Counted from the stretch's first letter, positions 9,182 through 18,189 are shown. The stretch is 64,000 nucleotides of DNA from [Clostridium] innocuum (GCA_012317185.1 CP048838.1:3286001-3350000), one strand, 5' to 3'. Numbers and translations are program-made. The notes: generated by a model not told the origin, from the sequence alone.

Positions 9182-9203
9182 GTGTATTATATAAATAGTA
9201 CAC
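9182..9203. promoter_or_regulatory. Primary GntR operator
   Basis: A perfect inverted repeat GTGTA-N12-TACAC lies across the -10 box of the gntR promoter, a position that allows repression by blocking polymerase. It resembles the YtrA-type operator pattern. Confidence 0.75.
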
Positions 9204-9215
9204 CGCTTTTGTCAA
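9186..9215 (-). promoter_or_regulatory. Promoter of the GntR/ABC operon
   Basis: Minus-strand TTGACA (9210-9215) and TATAAT (9186-9191) are 18 bases apart. Both boxes match the sigma-A consensus. Confidence 0.8.
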
Positions 9216-9236
9216 CGCCTCCATTGCGTTTCATAA

Positions 9237-9283
9237 CAAAAAGGACTGTTTCGTCCCGCGTTTCACGAGATAAAACAGTCCTT
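9237..9283 (-). terminator. Terminator after rpiA
   Basis: Minus-strand stem AAGGACTGTTT / AAACAGTCCTT followed by a T run, located 16 bases after the rpiA stop. Confidence 0.8.
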
Positions 9284-9298
9284 CACCTGTTAAGCAGC

Positions 9299-9964
9299 TT
9301 ACCAGATGGTAACATCTGTTGTTTCTGCTGTTATACACATAGCCTCCATATGAAAATAGCCGGTTTCCACAACGCCTGCGATATGCACAAGCTCATCATG
9401 AGCCTCCTGAATCGGGCGGGATGCCGGTATGCGCACATCCAGTATAAGGTTTCCGTTATCTGTGATAAAAGCGCTGTCCTGCTGCATTCGCAGTATTGCA
9501 TCATATCCCCGATTCGTCAGTGTCCGCCGCACAAAGGGATGGGAAAACGGTACAAGCTCAATCGGAAGCGTATAATCCTCAATTGTTTCCACACGCTTAC
9601 CTGCATCCATGATCCAGATTACCTGCTCTGCCGCCTCGGCGAGTATCTTTTCACGGACAAGCGCACCGCCGCCGCCCTTGATTGCCTGCTTCCGTGAATC
9701 GATCTGATCGACACCGTCAATCACGAGATCAATGTGATCGATGACATCCGGTTCCACCACGCAAAGACCTGCCTGCTGAGCCAGCAGCTTAGAGGCAAGA
9801 GAGGAGGAAACGACCTGAAGATGCTGTTTGTCTGTATGTCTGCCCAGCTCCTCAATCAGCCAGCGAACCGTACTTCCTGTCCCCAGACCAAGCACCATAT
9901 GATCTCGCACATAGGCTGCAGCCCTTTGTGCACTGCGCCGTTTTAACTCCTCCAGCTCAGACAT
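9299..9964 (-). CDS. rpiA: Ribose-5-phosphate isomerase A
   Basis: 221 residues, the usual length of RpiA. It interconverts ribose 5-phosphate and ribulose 5-phosphate. Visible motifs are GLGTGSTVRW (phosphate loop) near residue 26, DGVDQID near 82 and KGGGGALVREK near 95, which holds catalytic residues of the family. A much longer open frame exists upstream but overlaps zwf; the start MSELEEL at 9964 gives a standard N-terminus and overlaps the zwf stop by eight bases. MPM two codons earlier is an alternative. It is the last gene of the pentose phosphate operon. Confidence 0.93.
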   Translation of the reverse strand: MSELEELKRRSAQRAAAYVRDHMVLGLGTGSTVRWLIEELGRHTDKQHLQVVSSSLASKLLAQQAGLCVVEPDVIDHIDLVIDGVDQIDSRKQAIKGGGGALVREKILAEAAEQVIWIMDAGKRVETIEDYTLPIELVPFSHPFVRRTLTNRGYDAILRMQQDSAFITDNGNLILDVRIPASRPIQEAHDELVHIAGVVETGYFHMEAMCITAETTDVTIW

Positions 9965-11360
9965 CGGCATGTGACCAGGTGTGGTGATGGCGCTGCAGCA
10001 GCTCATCCGCTTCCTTCGGACCGGCACTGCCCGCCATATAGGTGGCAAGCGGCAGGCGCTCCCTGCGATAGCGCTGACGCAGCTGTTCCACATAATTCCA
10101 GCTGCTTTCAATCTGATCCCATTGTGAGAACCAGGAAGCATCCCCCTGTACAGCCGCTGCCAGCAGACGCTCATAGGCCTCCGGTGTGTTGATGCGGTTC
10201 GCATCAGAGCAGCTCTGACAGAAATCCATACTGGTTACTTCGATTTCATCACTGTCTCCCGGCTTTTTGATATTGAACTGAAAATACACACCCTCTGTAG
10301 GCTGAATGCGAATCAAAAGAACATTGGCTGCCACATCCGGATTGGTCTTTTTAAAGGTGATGACAACCTCCATCTCACGCTCCTTCAGTTTCTTACCCGT
10401 ACGGATGTAAAACGGTACATCCCTCCAGCGCTCATTATCCACAAACAGGCGCAGTGCCGCATAGGTTTCCGTCATGGAATCATCCGCCACACGATCCTCC
10501 TTTTGGTAATGAAAATACTGTCCGAGCACAACACTGTCCTTCATATCCAGCTGTTCCACCGGACGAAGGGCATGCAGAACATCAAGCTGCTTCTGATGCA
10601 TATCCTCACCGAAGAAGGAGGAAGGCTGTTCCATGGCTGTTATGCTCAAAATCTGAAACAGATGATTCTGCACCATATCCTTTAATGCACCGCTTTGATC
10701 ATAATAGCCGCCGCGGTTTTCCACCCCGACCGTCTCCATGGCGCTGATCTGCACATGCTCGATATACTTAGCATTCCATACATCCTGAAAAATTGGATTC
10801 ATAAAACGGATTGCCTGCATATTGCGCACCATTTCTTTTCCCAGGTAATGATCGATATGGAACATCCGCTCTTTTGTGAAGAAGCGTTCCAAATCCTCAT
10901 TCAGAACTCTGGCAGATTCCAGATCTTCTCCAAACGGCTTTTCAATGATGACCTTTCCCGTACAGGCCTTTTCCACCTGTTCCAAACCTTTTGCTATCAC
11001 CGCAAAGAAGCGCGGGGCAACGGCGAAGTAAAAGACATGATTGTGCAAATGCTGTTCTTTGTAAAACGCATTCAGCCTTTCGTAATTTTCCAGCCCTGTA
11101 AAATCCATCTGCACATAATGGATCCGTCTGGCAAAGCGCTCAAATTCATCAATGCGGTAGGGAAGACGGGCATACTGCTTGATCCATCCTGCAGCCTCTT
11201 CGCAATAACCGGCATGATCATAGTCTCTGCGTCCGATGATCACAATGGAGAAGTCCTCTTCCAGCTTACTTTGCGCCTGCAGATTATACAGTGCAGGCAG
11301 CAGCTTGCGAAAGGTCAGATCGCCGGTTCCCCCGAATATGGTAAAGGTCAGCTGCTTCAT
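9957..11360 (-). CDS. zwf: Glucose-6-phosphate 1-dehydrogenase
   Basis: 467 residues. It oxidises glucose 6-phosphate to 6-phosphogluconolactone. The Rossmann start FGGTGDLTFRKLLPALYNL binds NADP, IEKPFG carries the conserved Lys-Pro, and FHIDHYLGKEMVRN near residue 175 is the active-site signature. The start at 11360 is preferred: GGAGG lies eight bases upstream and the ATG overlaps the gnd stop as ATGA. An ATG five codons upstream lacks such a site. It is translationally coupled to gnd and rpiA. Confidence 0.95.
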   Translation of the reverse strand: MKQLTFTIFGGTGDLTFRKLLPALYNLQAQSKLEEDFSIVIIGRRDYDHAGYCEEAAGWIKQYARLPYRIDEFERFARRIHYVQMDFTGLENYERLNAFYKEQHLHNHVFYFAVAPRFFAVIAKGLEQVEKACTGKVIIEKPFGEDLESARVLNEDLERFFTKERMFHIDHYLGKEMVRNMQAIRFMNPIFQDVWNAKYIEHVQISAMETVGVENRGGYYDQSGALKDMVQNHLFQILSITAMEQPSSFFGEDMHQKQLDVLHALRPVEQLDMKDSVVLGQYFHYQKEDRVADDSMTETYAALRLFVDNERWRDVPFYIRTGKKLKEREMEVVITFKKTNPDVAANVLLIRIQPTEGVYFQFNIKKPGDSDEIEVTSMDFCQSCSDANRINTPEAYERLLAAAVQGDASWFSQWDQIESSWNYVEQLRQRYRRERLPLATYMAGSAGPKEADELLQRHHHTWSHADV

Positions 11361-12769
11361 GCCCACCGCCTCCATTCATGGTGAAAGCTGCCTTCCTCAT
11401 CCACACGCTCAAAGGTATGCGCACCGAAATAATCACGCTGTGCCTGAATCAGATTGGCTCCGACATGCGTTGCACAAAACAGGTCCAGATAGCTGATGGC
11501 GTTGGCCATCGCCGGAACCGGGATACCGCTCAGGATTGCCTGCGCACCGATCTGCCGCAAATTCTTTTCATAGGATACCACACGTTCCTGAAAGAAGCTA
11601 TCCAGCAAGAGATGCGAAAGATCCGCCTGTTGTTCATATGCTCTGGTGATATCATTTAAAAATTTTGCCTGTATAATGCAGCCGGCACGGAAGATTGACG
11701 CGATTTTTCCCAACGGAAGCTCCCAGCCATAGGAAGCACTTGCCTGCTTCAGCAGATCAAAGCCCTGTGCATAGGCAATGATTTTTGCCGCATATAAGCC
11801 CTGACGAACCTCCTCTTTAAAGGCATCCGGATTGGAAATCTCTGCAATTTCAACATGCGGATACTGTTCCTCAGCTGCTTTTCTGTTTTCATTATTCGAC
11901 ATTACACGGGTATTTCCGGCAGCTGCAATCATGGAAACATCCACACCCTGCTTCAGGGCTTCGATGCTTGTCCAGCGCCCGGTACCCTTCTGCTGTGCAG
12001 CATCCCGGATACAGTCTACCAGCTCCTTGCCACCTTTATCGTCCTGTTCGCGGAAAATATCGGATGTGATGTGAATCAGAAAGCTGTTCAGCTCTCCCTT
12101 TTGATATTCACTGAATATTTCTGCCAGCTGCGCATTATCGAAATGTCCGACATGCTTCAATAGCAGATACGCCTCTGCAATCAGCTGCATATCCGCATAC
12201 TCAATACCGTTATGCACCATTTTCACATAATGTCCGGCACCATTTTCTCCAATGTAGGTGCAGCAGGGTGTGCCATCCTCTGCCCGTGCTGCGACAGCCT
12301 CCAGAATCGGACGGATTTCCTCATAGGCTGCTTTGTTTCCTCCGGGCATGATGCTCGGTCCAAAGCGCGCACCATCCTCACCTCCGGAGATACCCACACC
12401 GAAATAATGCAGTCCCTTTCCTTTCAGATACGCCTCTCTTCGAATGGTATCCTCGAAGAAGGAATTACCGCCATCCAGTATGATGTCACCCTGCTCCAGC
12501 AATGGAATCAACTGCTCTATGATGGCATCCACCGCTTTACCCGCCTTTACCATCAGCATGACCTTACGCGGCTTTTCCAGCGATGCAACCAGCTCCTCCA
12601 GCGTGGAATACCCAGTGAAATTCTCATGCGGCCAAGCTTCCAGCATATGCTCTGTCACCGCATAGCTGCGGTTATAGCCGCCTACCTTATATCCGTGATC
12701 TGCCATGTTCAATGCAAGGCTTCTGCCCATGACAGCCAGACCTACCATACCAATATTGTTCGTTCTCAT
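11357..12769 (-). CDS. gnd: 6-phosphogluconate dehydrogenase, decarboxylating
   Basis: 470 residues, the full length for the long form of the enzyme. It converts 6-phosphogluconate to ribulose 5-phosphate. The N-terminal GMVGLAVMGRSLALNMADHG binds the dinucleotide; ILDGGNSFFEDT and GVGISGGEDGARFGPSIMPGG are the family's substrate-binding segments, and KMVHNGIEYADMQLIAE carries the catalytic Lys and Asn/Glu region. It follows the interrupted lactonase gene by 12 bases and overlaps zwf by ATGA. Confidence 0.95.
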   Translation of the reverse strand: MRTNNIGMVGLAVMGRSLALNMADHGYKVGGYNRSYAVTEHMLEAWPHENFTGYSTLEELVASLEKPRKVMLMVKAGKAVDAIIEQLIPLLEQGDIILDGGNSFFEDTIRREAYLKGKGLHYFGVGISGGEDGARFGPSIMPGGNKAAYEEIRPILEAVAARAEDGTPCCTYIGENGAGHYVKMVHNGIEYADMQLIAEAYLLLKHVGHFDNAQLAEIFSEYQKGELNSFLIHITSDIFREQDDKGGKELVDCIRDAAQQKGTGRWTSIEALKQGVDVSMIAAAGNTRVMSNNENRKAAEEQYPHVEIAEISNPDAFKEEVRQGLYAAKIIAYAQGFDLLKQASASYGWELPLGKIASIFRAGCIIQAKFLNDITRAYEQQADLSHLLLDSFFQERVVSYEKNLRQIGAQAILSGIPVPAMANAISYLDLFCATHVGANLIQAQRDYFGAHTFERVDEEGSFHHEWRRWA

Positions 12770-12781
12770 ACGTGTTTCCTC

Positions 12782-13714
12782 CTATTCGTAAAATACGATG
12801 CTGACACCCTCCGGTATCGTATCCGTATGTGCCTTTTCCTCCAGCATTCCGCTTATGTGATCAATTTTAAAGGCAACCAGATTGCCACTGCTGCGGTTCG
12901 CCGCAAACAGATAATCCCCCTGTGGGGACAGATTGATGTCACGCGGATGATCGCCGCCACTGGAAATGCGCTGCAAAATGCGCCATTGGGCAATATCAAT
13001 GACATATAGCTGATTGATTCCGCGCACGGAGACATACAGCGTTTCACCACTGCTGCTGATGCGGATTGCGGCACCTCCGCCCTGTTCCCCTTCTTTCAGC
13101 AGAGAAAGCTTTCTGGTGATAACACCACCCTATTCCATATTCATTTCAAATACTTCACAGCTGTCCTCGCTGATCATATACAGGAATCTTCCATGATCGT
13201 CCAATACACCATGTCGGATGCCGGTTCCCTTCGGAAAGGAAATAGCACGTATCAGCTCCATGCTCGTGCGCTCATATACATATACACGATCCAGAAGACG
13301 GCAGGGAACCAGTATGGTTGCACCGGTCAGTATTGCCTGATGAGCACCTGCCTCATGCTGAATATGCACAATGCTTTCCTCATGCAGCCCTTCCTCGCTG
13401 AAACGATAGCGTATCAGGGTACCGTCATGATAATTTACCGTGTAAACACAATCCTCATCCTGAACCACATAACAGGCGGTACTGTTTTCCAGTCCTGCAA
13501 GCAGCTCTCTGCCATTCGCAAGAACACAGAGTCTGGCATCCGCAAGCTGTGTGGGAAACGCCAGTCTGTTTTTATAATATGACAGATACTTTGCATCCTT
13601 GACAGGATAAAACAAATCCGTCTTTACAAATGCATCCTTCTGTACATCATACAGGAAGGAATAAATTCCTTTTGCGGGCGCATAGGTTCCCACAAAGCCT
13701 TTTATTTCATTCAT
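12782..13714 (-). pseudogene. pgl: 6-phosphogluconolactonase (propeller type), interrupted by in-frame TAG
   Basis: Two open pieces (13714-13130 and the frame through to 12782) lie in the same frame and are separated only by TAG at 13130-13132. Together they make 310 residues, near the usual length of the seven-bladed lactonase family. The first piece contains GTGIRHGVLDDHGRFLYMISE, a lactonase blade pattern; after the TAG the frame continues GGVITRKLSLLKEG and ends with PRDINLSPQGDYLFAANR, another typical blade. It heads the operon and supplies the step between zwf and gnd. GGAGGT lies seven bases before ATG. The TAG may be a true mutation, a sequencing error, or a readthrough site. Spontaneous lactone hydrolysis could partly cover a loss. 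Confidence 0.8.
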
Positions 13715-13765
13715 AGTGAATACCTCCAGTATTTACTTTATTTTTTAAAGTCACATTGTATACCT

Positions 13766-13794
13766 ATCATACAAAAGTATTTCCATAATTGCAA
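13766..13794 (-). promoter_or_regulatory. Promoter of the pentose phosphate operon
   Basis: Minus-strand TTGCAA (13789-13794) and TATGAT (13766-13771), 17 bases apart, about 50 bases before the lactonase start. Confidence 0.6.
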
Positions 13795-13901
13795 ACATCA
13801 TGCACAAAAGATAAGAAGCGAATATGAAAACCGGTATCCTTTTCAGCAAGCATAAAACTGTTACAGAGGATCGTATATCGATGAATTTATACGTAAACGC
13901 A

Positions 13902-13943
13902 AAAAAATCAAATCCCCTGTTTACATTAGAGAATTTGATTTAT
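13902..13943 (-). terminator. Terminator after the ECF S component
   Basis: Minus-strand AAATCAAAT / ATTTGATTT stem with a seven-T tail, eight bases after the stop codon. Confidence 0.8.
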
Positions 13944-13951
13944 AATCGTAT

Positions 13952-14572
13952 TTAATTAAATTTTCTGGTGATCGGCCTGATTGCCTTACATACCAGCAGG
14001 GTCGCAACCGCTCCTAAAATCGCCTCGGCAATTCCATTGGTTGCCACAACGCCAAGCAGAACTGCGATCAAGGTATCGTAAGCAACCTTGATGGCATCCG
14101 CATAAGCACTCCCAAAAAACAGGTAAATACCACCAAGCACCAGAACGGTATTGGTAATTGCCCCGGTTAATGCTCCGGCGATGATTCCAACATTTTCGTT
14201 AATCCCCTTCCTGTACAGCTTTTCATAAATAAGACCGGCAAGATATCCCAGCAGAATCCTTGGCACAAAGGCGATAAGCAAACTCATCCAGTTTCCGCCG
14301 ATTCCGCCAATCGTTACAAAGGGGGAAAAGCAGAATGATGTCAGTGTCGGACGGAATGTCGCATTAAGCACACTGGTCAGTCCGAATACAAAGCCCAGCT
14401 GTGCACCTGCCTTTTTACCGAGTGCTATCCCGGCAATGATGACGGGTATATGCATGGTCGTCGCGCTGATCGGTCCGATTGGCAGATAACCCAGGGGTGT
14501 GACTACCAGTATGATCTGGATAGCCAAAAACATGGCCATGATGGACATGTACTGCGTTTTTTTCGATTTCAT
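13952..14572 (-). CDS. ECF transporter S component, possibly for pantothenate
   Basis: 206 residues with about six membrane helices. PLGYLPIGPISATTMHIPVI and the loop NATFRPTLTSFCFSPF resemble S components of energy-coupling factor transporters, particularly the pantothenate-type (PanT) subgroup; the substrate call is tentative. The S component captures the vitamin and works with a shared EcfA-A'-T module that is not in this window. Start ATG has GGAGGA upstream. It is a single-gene unit, divergent from the GNAT gene at 14821. The 240-base leader showed no riboswitch that I recognise. Confidence 0.8.
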   Translation of the reverse strand: MKSKKTQYMSIMAMFLAIQIILVVTPLGYLPIGPISATTMHIPVIIAGIALGKKAGAQLGFVFGLTSVLNATFRPTLTSFCFSPFVTIGGIGGNWMSLLIAFVPRILLGYLAGLIYEKLYRKGINENVGIIAGALTGAITNTVLVLGGIYLFFGSAYADAIKVAYDTLIAVLLGVVATNGIAEAILGAVATLLVCKAIRPITRKFN

Positions 14573-14786
14573 ATGTGTCCTCCTACTCTCGCTCTCTTAC
14601 AGATGCGATGTCTATCGAAAGATGTCCTTCCGTATTGCCCCATTCTTTACAGGTCCAAACAGATCCTGTCAGAATATCTTCTATACACGGATGACGCATT
14701 TATTATAATACAATTCCCATTCTCTGCCAATAACTTTGTGTATCTTTTCACATGATACCGATTACATGGCTTCTGTATTTTCCGTG

Positions 14787-14795
14787 TGCTATAAT
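14787..14795 (+). promoter_or_regulatory. Extended -10 promoter for the GNAT gene
   Basis: TGC-TATAAT lies 25 bases upstream of the GNAT start; no good -35 box is visible, as expected for an extended -10 element. Confidence 0.55.
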
Positions 14796-14820
14796 AAGTC
14801 CACAAAAAGGAGGCAGGATT

Positions 14821-15288
14821 ATGGAAAGGAAAGCTTTTACGGTGCTCTCCCTGCGTGAACAGCCGCAGCTTCTTAAGGTGGCAGCACAATGGTTTCACAG
14901 CAAATGGCAGATTCCCTGTCAGGCTTATGAGGATAGCATGCAGGAGTGTATTACAAGTACTGCCTTCATTCCGCAATGGTATGTAATTCTGGATTCATCA
15001 GGAACAATCATCGCCGGTGCAGGACTGATAGCCAATGATTTTCATGAGCGTAAAGAATTAACGCCAAATGTATGTGCCTTGTATGTAGAGAATGCGTGGC
15101 GGGGCAACGGATATGCAAGGACGCTGCTAGATCACATTCGCAGGGAGGCAGGCAGCGAAGGGCTTTCACGGCTTTATCTCATCACTGACCACACCGTATT
15201 TTATGAAGTCTGCGGATGGGAATATCTATCCTTGATCAGGGAGGACAGCGGCGATTCTATCCGGATGTATACCGCCAAAACTCTATAA
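14821..15288 (+). CDS. GNAT family N-acetyltransferase
   Basis: 155 residues. The acetyl-CoA-binding region is visible as LTPNVCALYVENAWRGNGYA followed by RTLLDHIRREA, with the R-G-x-G-x-A loop near residue 98. C-terminal FYEVCGWEYL is the usual end of the GNAT fold. It transfers an acetyl group to an amine of unknown identity. An AAGGAGG seven bases before ATG fixes the start. It is a single gene with its own promoter. Confidence 0.88.
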   Translation: MERKAFTVLSLREQPQLLKVAAQWFHSKWQIPCQAYEDSMQECITSTAFIPQWYVILDSSGTIIAGAGLIANDFHERKELTPNVCALYVENAWRGNGYARTLLDHIRREAGSEGLSRLYLITDHTVFYEVCGWEYLSLIREDSGDSIRMYTAKTL

Positions 15289-15512
15289 GCACGCAAACAG
15301 GCAGTATTTGCAGGATTGCGCAAGTTACAGATAAAACCTTGGAAGCAATTCCCCGTCTTTAAGGTGTCACAAAATTTGAGGAGGAAAAGAAGGTCAAAAG
15401 AAGTCCAGTCTATAGGAAAAGCCAGTCCTTTTACGGATTGTGGTATGACAGCATTCTTTTTCTTCAGCTTCAACAGCAGCTTAACAATCAATGATGGTAA
15501 GCATTTAAAATA
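15289..15512 (+). other. Non-coding stretch ending at a strong terminator
   Basis: I see no convincing gene. A GAGGAGG occurs at about 15378 without a good ORF behind it. Because a strong plus-strand terminator follows at 15513, this may be a 3' region of the GNAT transcript or a small RNA. Confidence 0.4.
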
Positions 15513-15562
15513 GGAAATCCGCAGTCTTACTTCACAGGCGTAAGAAGCTGGATTTCCTTTTT
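15513..15562 (+). terminator. Two-part hairpin terminator
   Basis: GGAAATCC / GGATTTCC outer stem and TCTTAC / GTAAGA inner stem, followed by TTTTTC. It is 225 bases beyond the GNAT stop. Confidence 0.8.
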
Positions 15563-15600
15563 CATAAACACTTAAATGCAAGCCCTTCTGCTTCTCTGCA

Positions 15601-15795
15601 TTATTTACCCCTGTACTTCCTTAATTGCTCAGATACCAGAATTCCACAGGATACCGCTCCCAGCATAAAAAGAGCTCTGCGGCATGCAAGGACAGCTACA
15701 TCCGGAGTATGCCGCTTTGCAGATAACGTACTTGCATTTGCCGTTACACACGAAAAGCATACACACATTAGAGAAATCCGAATTGCATATTTCAC
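15601..15795 (-). CDS. Small exported or membrane peptide
   Basis: 64 residues if translation begins at GTG 15795, which has AGAGGTG seven bases upstream; an ATG at 15816 has no such site. The N-terminus (KYAIRISLMCVCFSCVTANAS) looks like a signal peptide with a possible A-N-A cleavage site, and a second hydrophobic stretch ALFMLGAVSCGILV lies near the end before a basic tail. No homologue is known to me. The 280 bases upstream are AT-rich without a clear gene. Confidence 0.45.
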   Translation of the reverse strand: MKYAIRISLMCVCFSCVTANASTLSAKRHTPDVAVLACRRALFMLGAVSCGILVSEQLRKYRGK

Positions 15796-16073
15796 GTTGA
15801 TACACCTCTTGTTCATCTGTAAAAACCCTGCTCATGCATAGCTGTTTCTATTCCTATACGTTTAGAAATACAGATTTTTCAGACATATTTGTATGAAAAA
15901 GATGCTTTTTAATGCAATTTCGGTAAAAAAAAGAAGCTTTTCAACTTCATACAGTTAATTTATAAATGTATACAATGCTGTATATATTAGATATATATAG
16001 TATACTTCCCCTTGATATGAATGACAATAATTTTCTATAAAAGTTTAGATTTATATCACAAAACGGTTATCCA

Positions 16074-16113
16074 TAAAAAAGACAGTATCCATTATAAATA
16101 GCGTATACTGCCT
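16074..16113 (-). terminator. Terminator after the Cys-rich GNAT-like gene
   Basis: Minus-strand GGCAGTAT / ATACTGTC stem with a six-T tail. Confidence 0.75.
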
Positions 16114-16123
16114 TCATCCCATA

Positions 16124-16873
16124 TTATTCGCTTCGCTTCTTTTCCAGTAAGTGCAGTCTGGCATAGCCATCCAATACCTGTATCAAGCCAAGATCACAAT
16201 ACCCTTGTCGTTCAAACCAATCTTTCGTCCCGTTGGGAAACGTACTTTCCTCATCACATATCACCAGTATTCTCCGGTAGGTTTTAAACAGCTCTTTCTC
16301 CATACACTGCAAGGGCCAGGCCTTATAGTCTGCCTCTTCACTGGAATGATATACACATGTTAAAAAAGCCGTGTGCGCATCCTTGGGAATCGGATATGGA
16401 ACCTGTAAGGATGGCATCCATTCAACACCACCTACGATTTGTCCCTCCAGCTGATGGATAAAACCAAATGTGGTGAGTCCGCAGGAGCTGAGAAAATCCG
16501 ATTTTTTCTTCATCTGTGCGCAATCCGCACACAGTGTGCATCCCTTTGCGGTCAATGCCAGGGTTTCACTGGTAAGTGGAAGCAATTCACCTCTTTTTTC
16601 CTCGTAGGACTGCTCAATAACATACGGTTTCTCCCTTGTAATGGCTCCATCCCGCACTCCCTTTAATACCGCAGCTGTAACAGGACCATACCAGTGCAGC
16701 TGCTGATTGAAAATAGTTAGAAAAGGATAATACAGCTGTTTTTCAAATGCAAGCTTTTCCTGACATGTGATATCAATGCAGGTTACATCATCCATGGCAG
16801 CTTCTTGAAACAGCTCCAGCATTTCTGCAATGATAGGACACTGATATCCCCAGTGATAGAAGGTTATTTGCAT
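16124..16873 (-). CDS. Two-part protein with Cys motif and GNAT-like C-terminal half
   Basis: 249 residues. The first ~100 residues (YHWGYQCPII ... VTCIDITCQEK) have a strand-helix pattern that may be thioredoxin-like. A central C-x-x-C-x-x-C (TLCADC near residue 113, preceded by GC) is followed by KKKSDFL. The second half (GGVEWMPSLQVPYPIP, AFLTCVYHSS, GYCDLG...YARLHLLEKK) looks like a degenerate GNAT fold. I cannot name the family with confidence. The gene overlaps the upstream P1 peptidase gene by ten bases, so the two are made together. A metal-binding or redox role for the cysteines is a guess. Confidence 0.6.
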   Translation of the reverse strand: MQITFYHWGYQCPIIAEMLELFQEAAMDDVTCIDITCQEKLAFEKQLYYPFLTIFNQQLHWYGPVTAAVLKGVRDGAITREKPYVIEQSYEEKRGELLPLTSETLALTAKGCTLCADCAQMKKKSDFLSSCGLTTFGFIHQLEGQIVGGVEWMPSLQVPYPIPKDAHTAFLTCVYHSSEEADYKAWPLQCMEKELFKTYRRILVICDEESTFPNGTKDWFERQGYCDLGLIQVLDGYARLHLLEKKRSE

Positions 16874-17832
16874 ATTACATCACTATGGGCTGGTAGCCCA
16901 TAAGCTGATTCTGCGTGTAAAACCGCGCGTTTGATCGCCTTTGCCATCATTTCTGTCGCAAGCATACCGACAGCATCAGCCATAACCTCAACCTCACCAC
17001 TGCTGAGTACAAATATAGAATCTCCATCACTCATGGTATGTACCGGATGAATCGCTCTCGCATAGCCATTATGTGCAATTCCTGCAATCTTGGTACACTG
17101 CGCCTTATCAAGCTTTGCATTTGTCACAATACAGCCGATTGTCGTATTGCCTTCCGGCAGCTTTCGCAGAGCATCCATTTGTTGAAACAGAACATCCTGT
17201 GCCTTTAAAACTGATCCGCTATGGGAATCATAAACACCCGCCAGCAGCTCATTTGTTTCATAATCCACTACATTTCCACAGGCATTTACAGCTACGATAG
17301 CAGCAACCTGCAGGTCACCAACCTGTATACCGCAGGTTCCGATACCACTTTTCATAGCATGCTCAAAGCCCAGCAGCTTTCCAACGCTCGCTCCTGTCCC
17401 CGCCCCGTGATTTCCTTCTAATACCGTATCATTTTCTGCGTCCACGCATGCCGCATAGCCCATTTCCTTATCCGGCCGGACATGTGCATCGCCAACGGAC
17501 AAATCGAACAAGCTCGCACCACAGACAATAGGAACCTTGGCTACCTGCATGTCAAAGCCTGCACCGTGTTCTTCCAGATACTGCATGGCACCACTGGCAG
17601 CATCAAGACCGTAGGCACTGCCTCCGCTCAGCATTACAGCATGAATTTTCTGTACCATATTGATCGGATGCAGAAGATCGGTTTCTCTGGTAGCCGGCCC
17701 ACCGCCTCTGACATCGACTCCCGCAACTGCGCCATCTCTGCATAGGATAACGGTACAACCTGTCCCCGCCTTCTGATTCTCTGCCTGCCCAACCTGAAAG
17801 CCTTTGATATCTGTAATTTTTATTTCCTTCAT
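16864..17832 (-). CDS. P1 family peptidase (DmpA/BapA type)
   Basis: 322 residues. These N-terminal-nucleophile aminopeptidases cleave themselves into two chains and then hydrolyse small peptides or amides. The expected self-cleavage point is before Thr230 in EGNTTIGCIVTNAKL; DVRGGGPATRETDLL and the LSGGSAYGLDAASG loop near residue 69 are also characteristic. GAGGTGAG precedes the ATG. It has no signal peptide, so it acts in the cytoplasm. The downstream overlapping gene encodes a Cys-rich GNAT-like protein. Confidence 0.92.
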   Translation of the reverse strand: MKEIKITDIKGFQVGQAENQKAGTGCTVILCRDGAVAGVDVRGGGPATRETDLLHPINMVQKIHAVMLSGGSAYGLDAASGAMQYLEEHGAGFDMQVAKVPIVCGASLFDLSVGDAHVRPDKEMGYAACVDAENDTVLEGNHGAGTGASVGKLLGFEHAMKSGIGTCGIQVGDLQVAAIVAVNACGNVVDYETNELLAGVYDSHSGSVLKAQDVLFQQMDALRKLPEGNTTIGCIVTNAKLDKAQCTKIAGIAHNGYARAIHPVHTMSDGDSIFVLSSGEVEVMADAVGMLATEMMAKAIKRAVLHAESAYGLPAHSDVICK

Positions 17833-18189
17833 GTTTGCTCACCTCTGCCCTTATTGTAGCATAAAGCGGTTCCTACGAAAAAGATTTTATGGGAAAGAGC
17901 TTATGAAATATACCATTCACACAGGTAAACCATGTGCGAGCGCCACAGCGTGTAATAACGGAAATAAAAATAGCAACATGATTCTGCATGAAAATACTTT
18001 AAAATCTTTTGATTGCAGTTATTTACGGGATAAAACAGCCGTCTCCTAAAAGTATGCTGATAATTTATACGGAAAGGTCCTATAGAAGATTGTATAGTAG
18101 TTTGCATGCTCATGTATCTTATAATTTAGATTCAATGAAATATCAATAAGAAGGGTGTAAGGAACCCTTACGGAATGGAGGACATATGA
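17833..18189. other. Divergent intergenic region
   Basis: No gene is visible in 357 bases. It contains a TATAAT at 18120-18125 that may serve the Rpn-like gene and a short hairpin AAGGGT...ACCCTT at about 18151-18169 in its leader. Confidence 0.5.

Noticed and set aside
12212..13009. 265-codon plus-strand ORF across the gnd and lactonase region
   Set aside because: It is antisense to gnd and the lactonase gene, both supported by family motifs, and has no recognisable domain.
14573..14820. Vitamin riboswitch before the ECF S component
   Set aside because: No conserved core of a known riboswitch class could be found in the leader.
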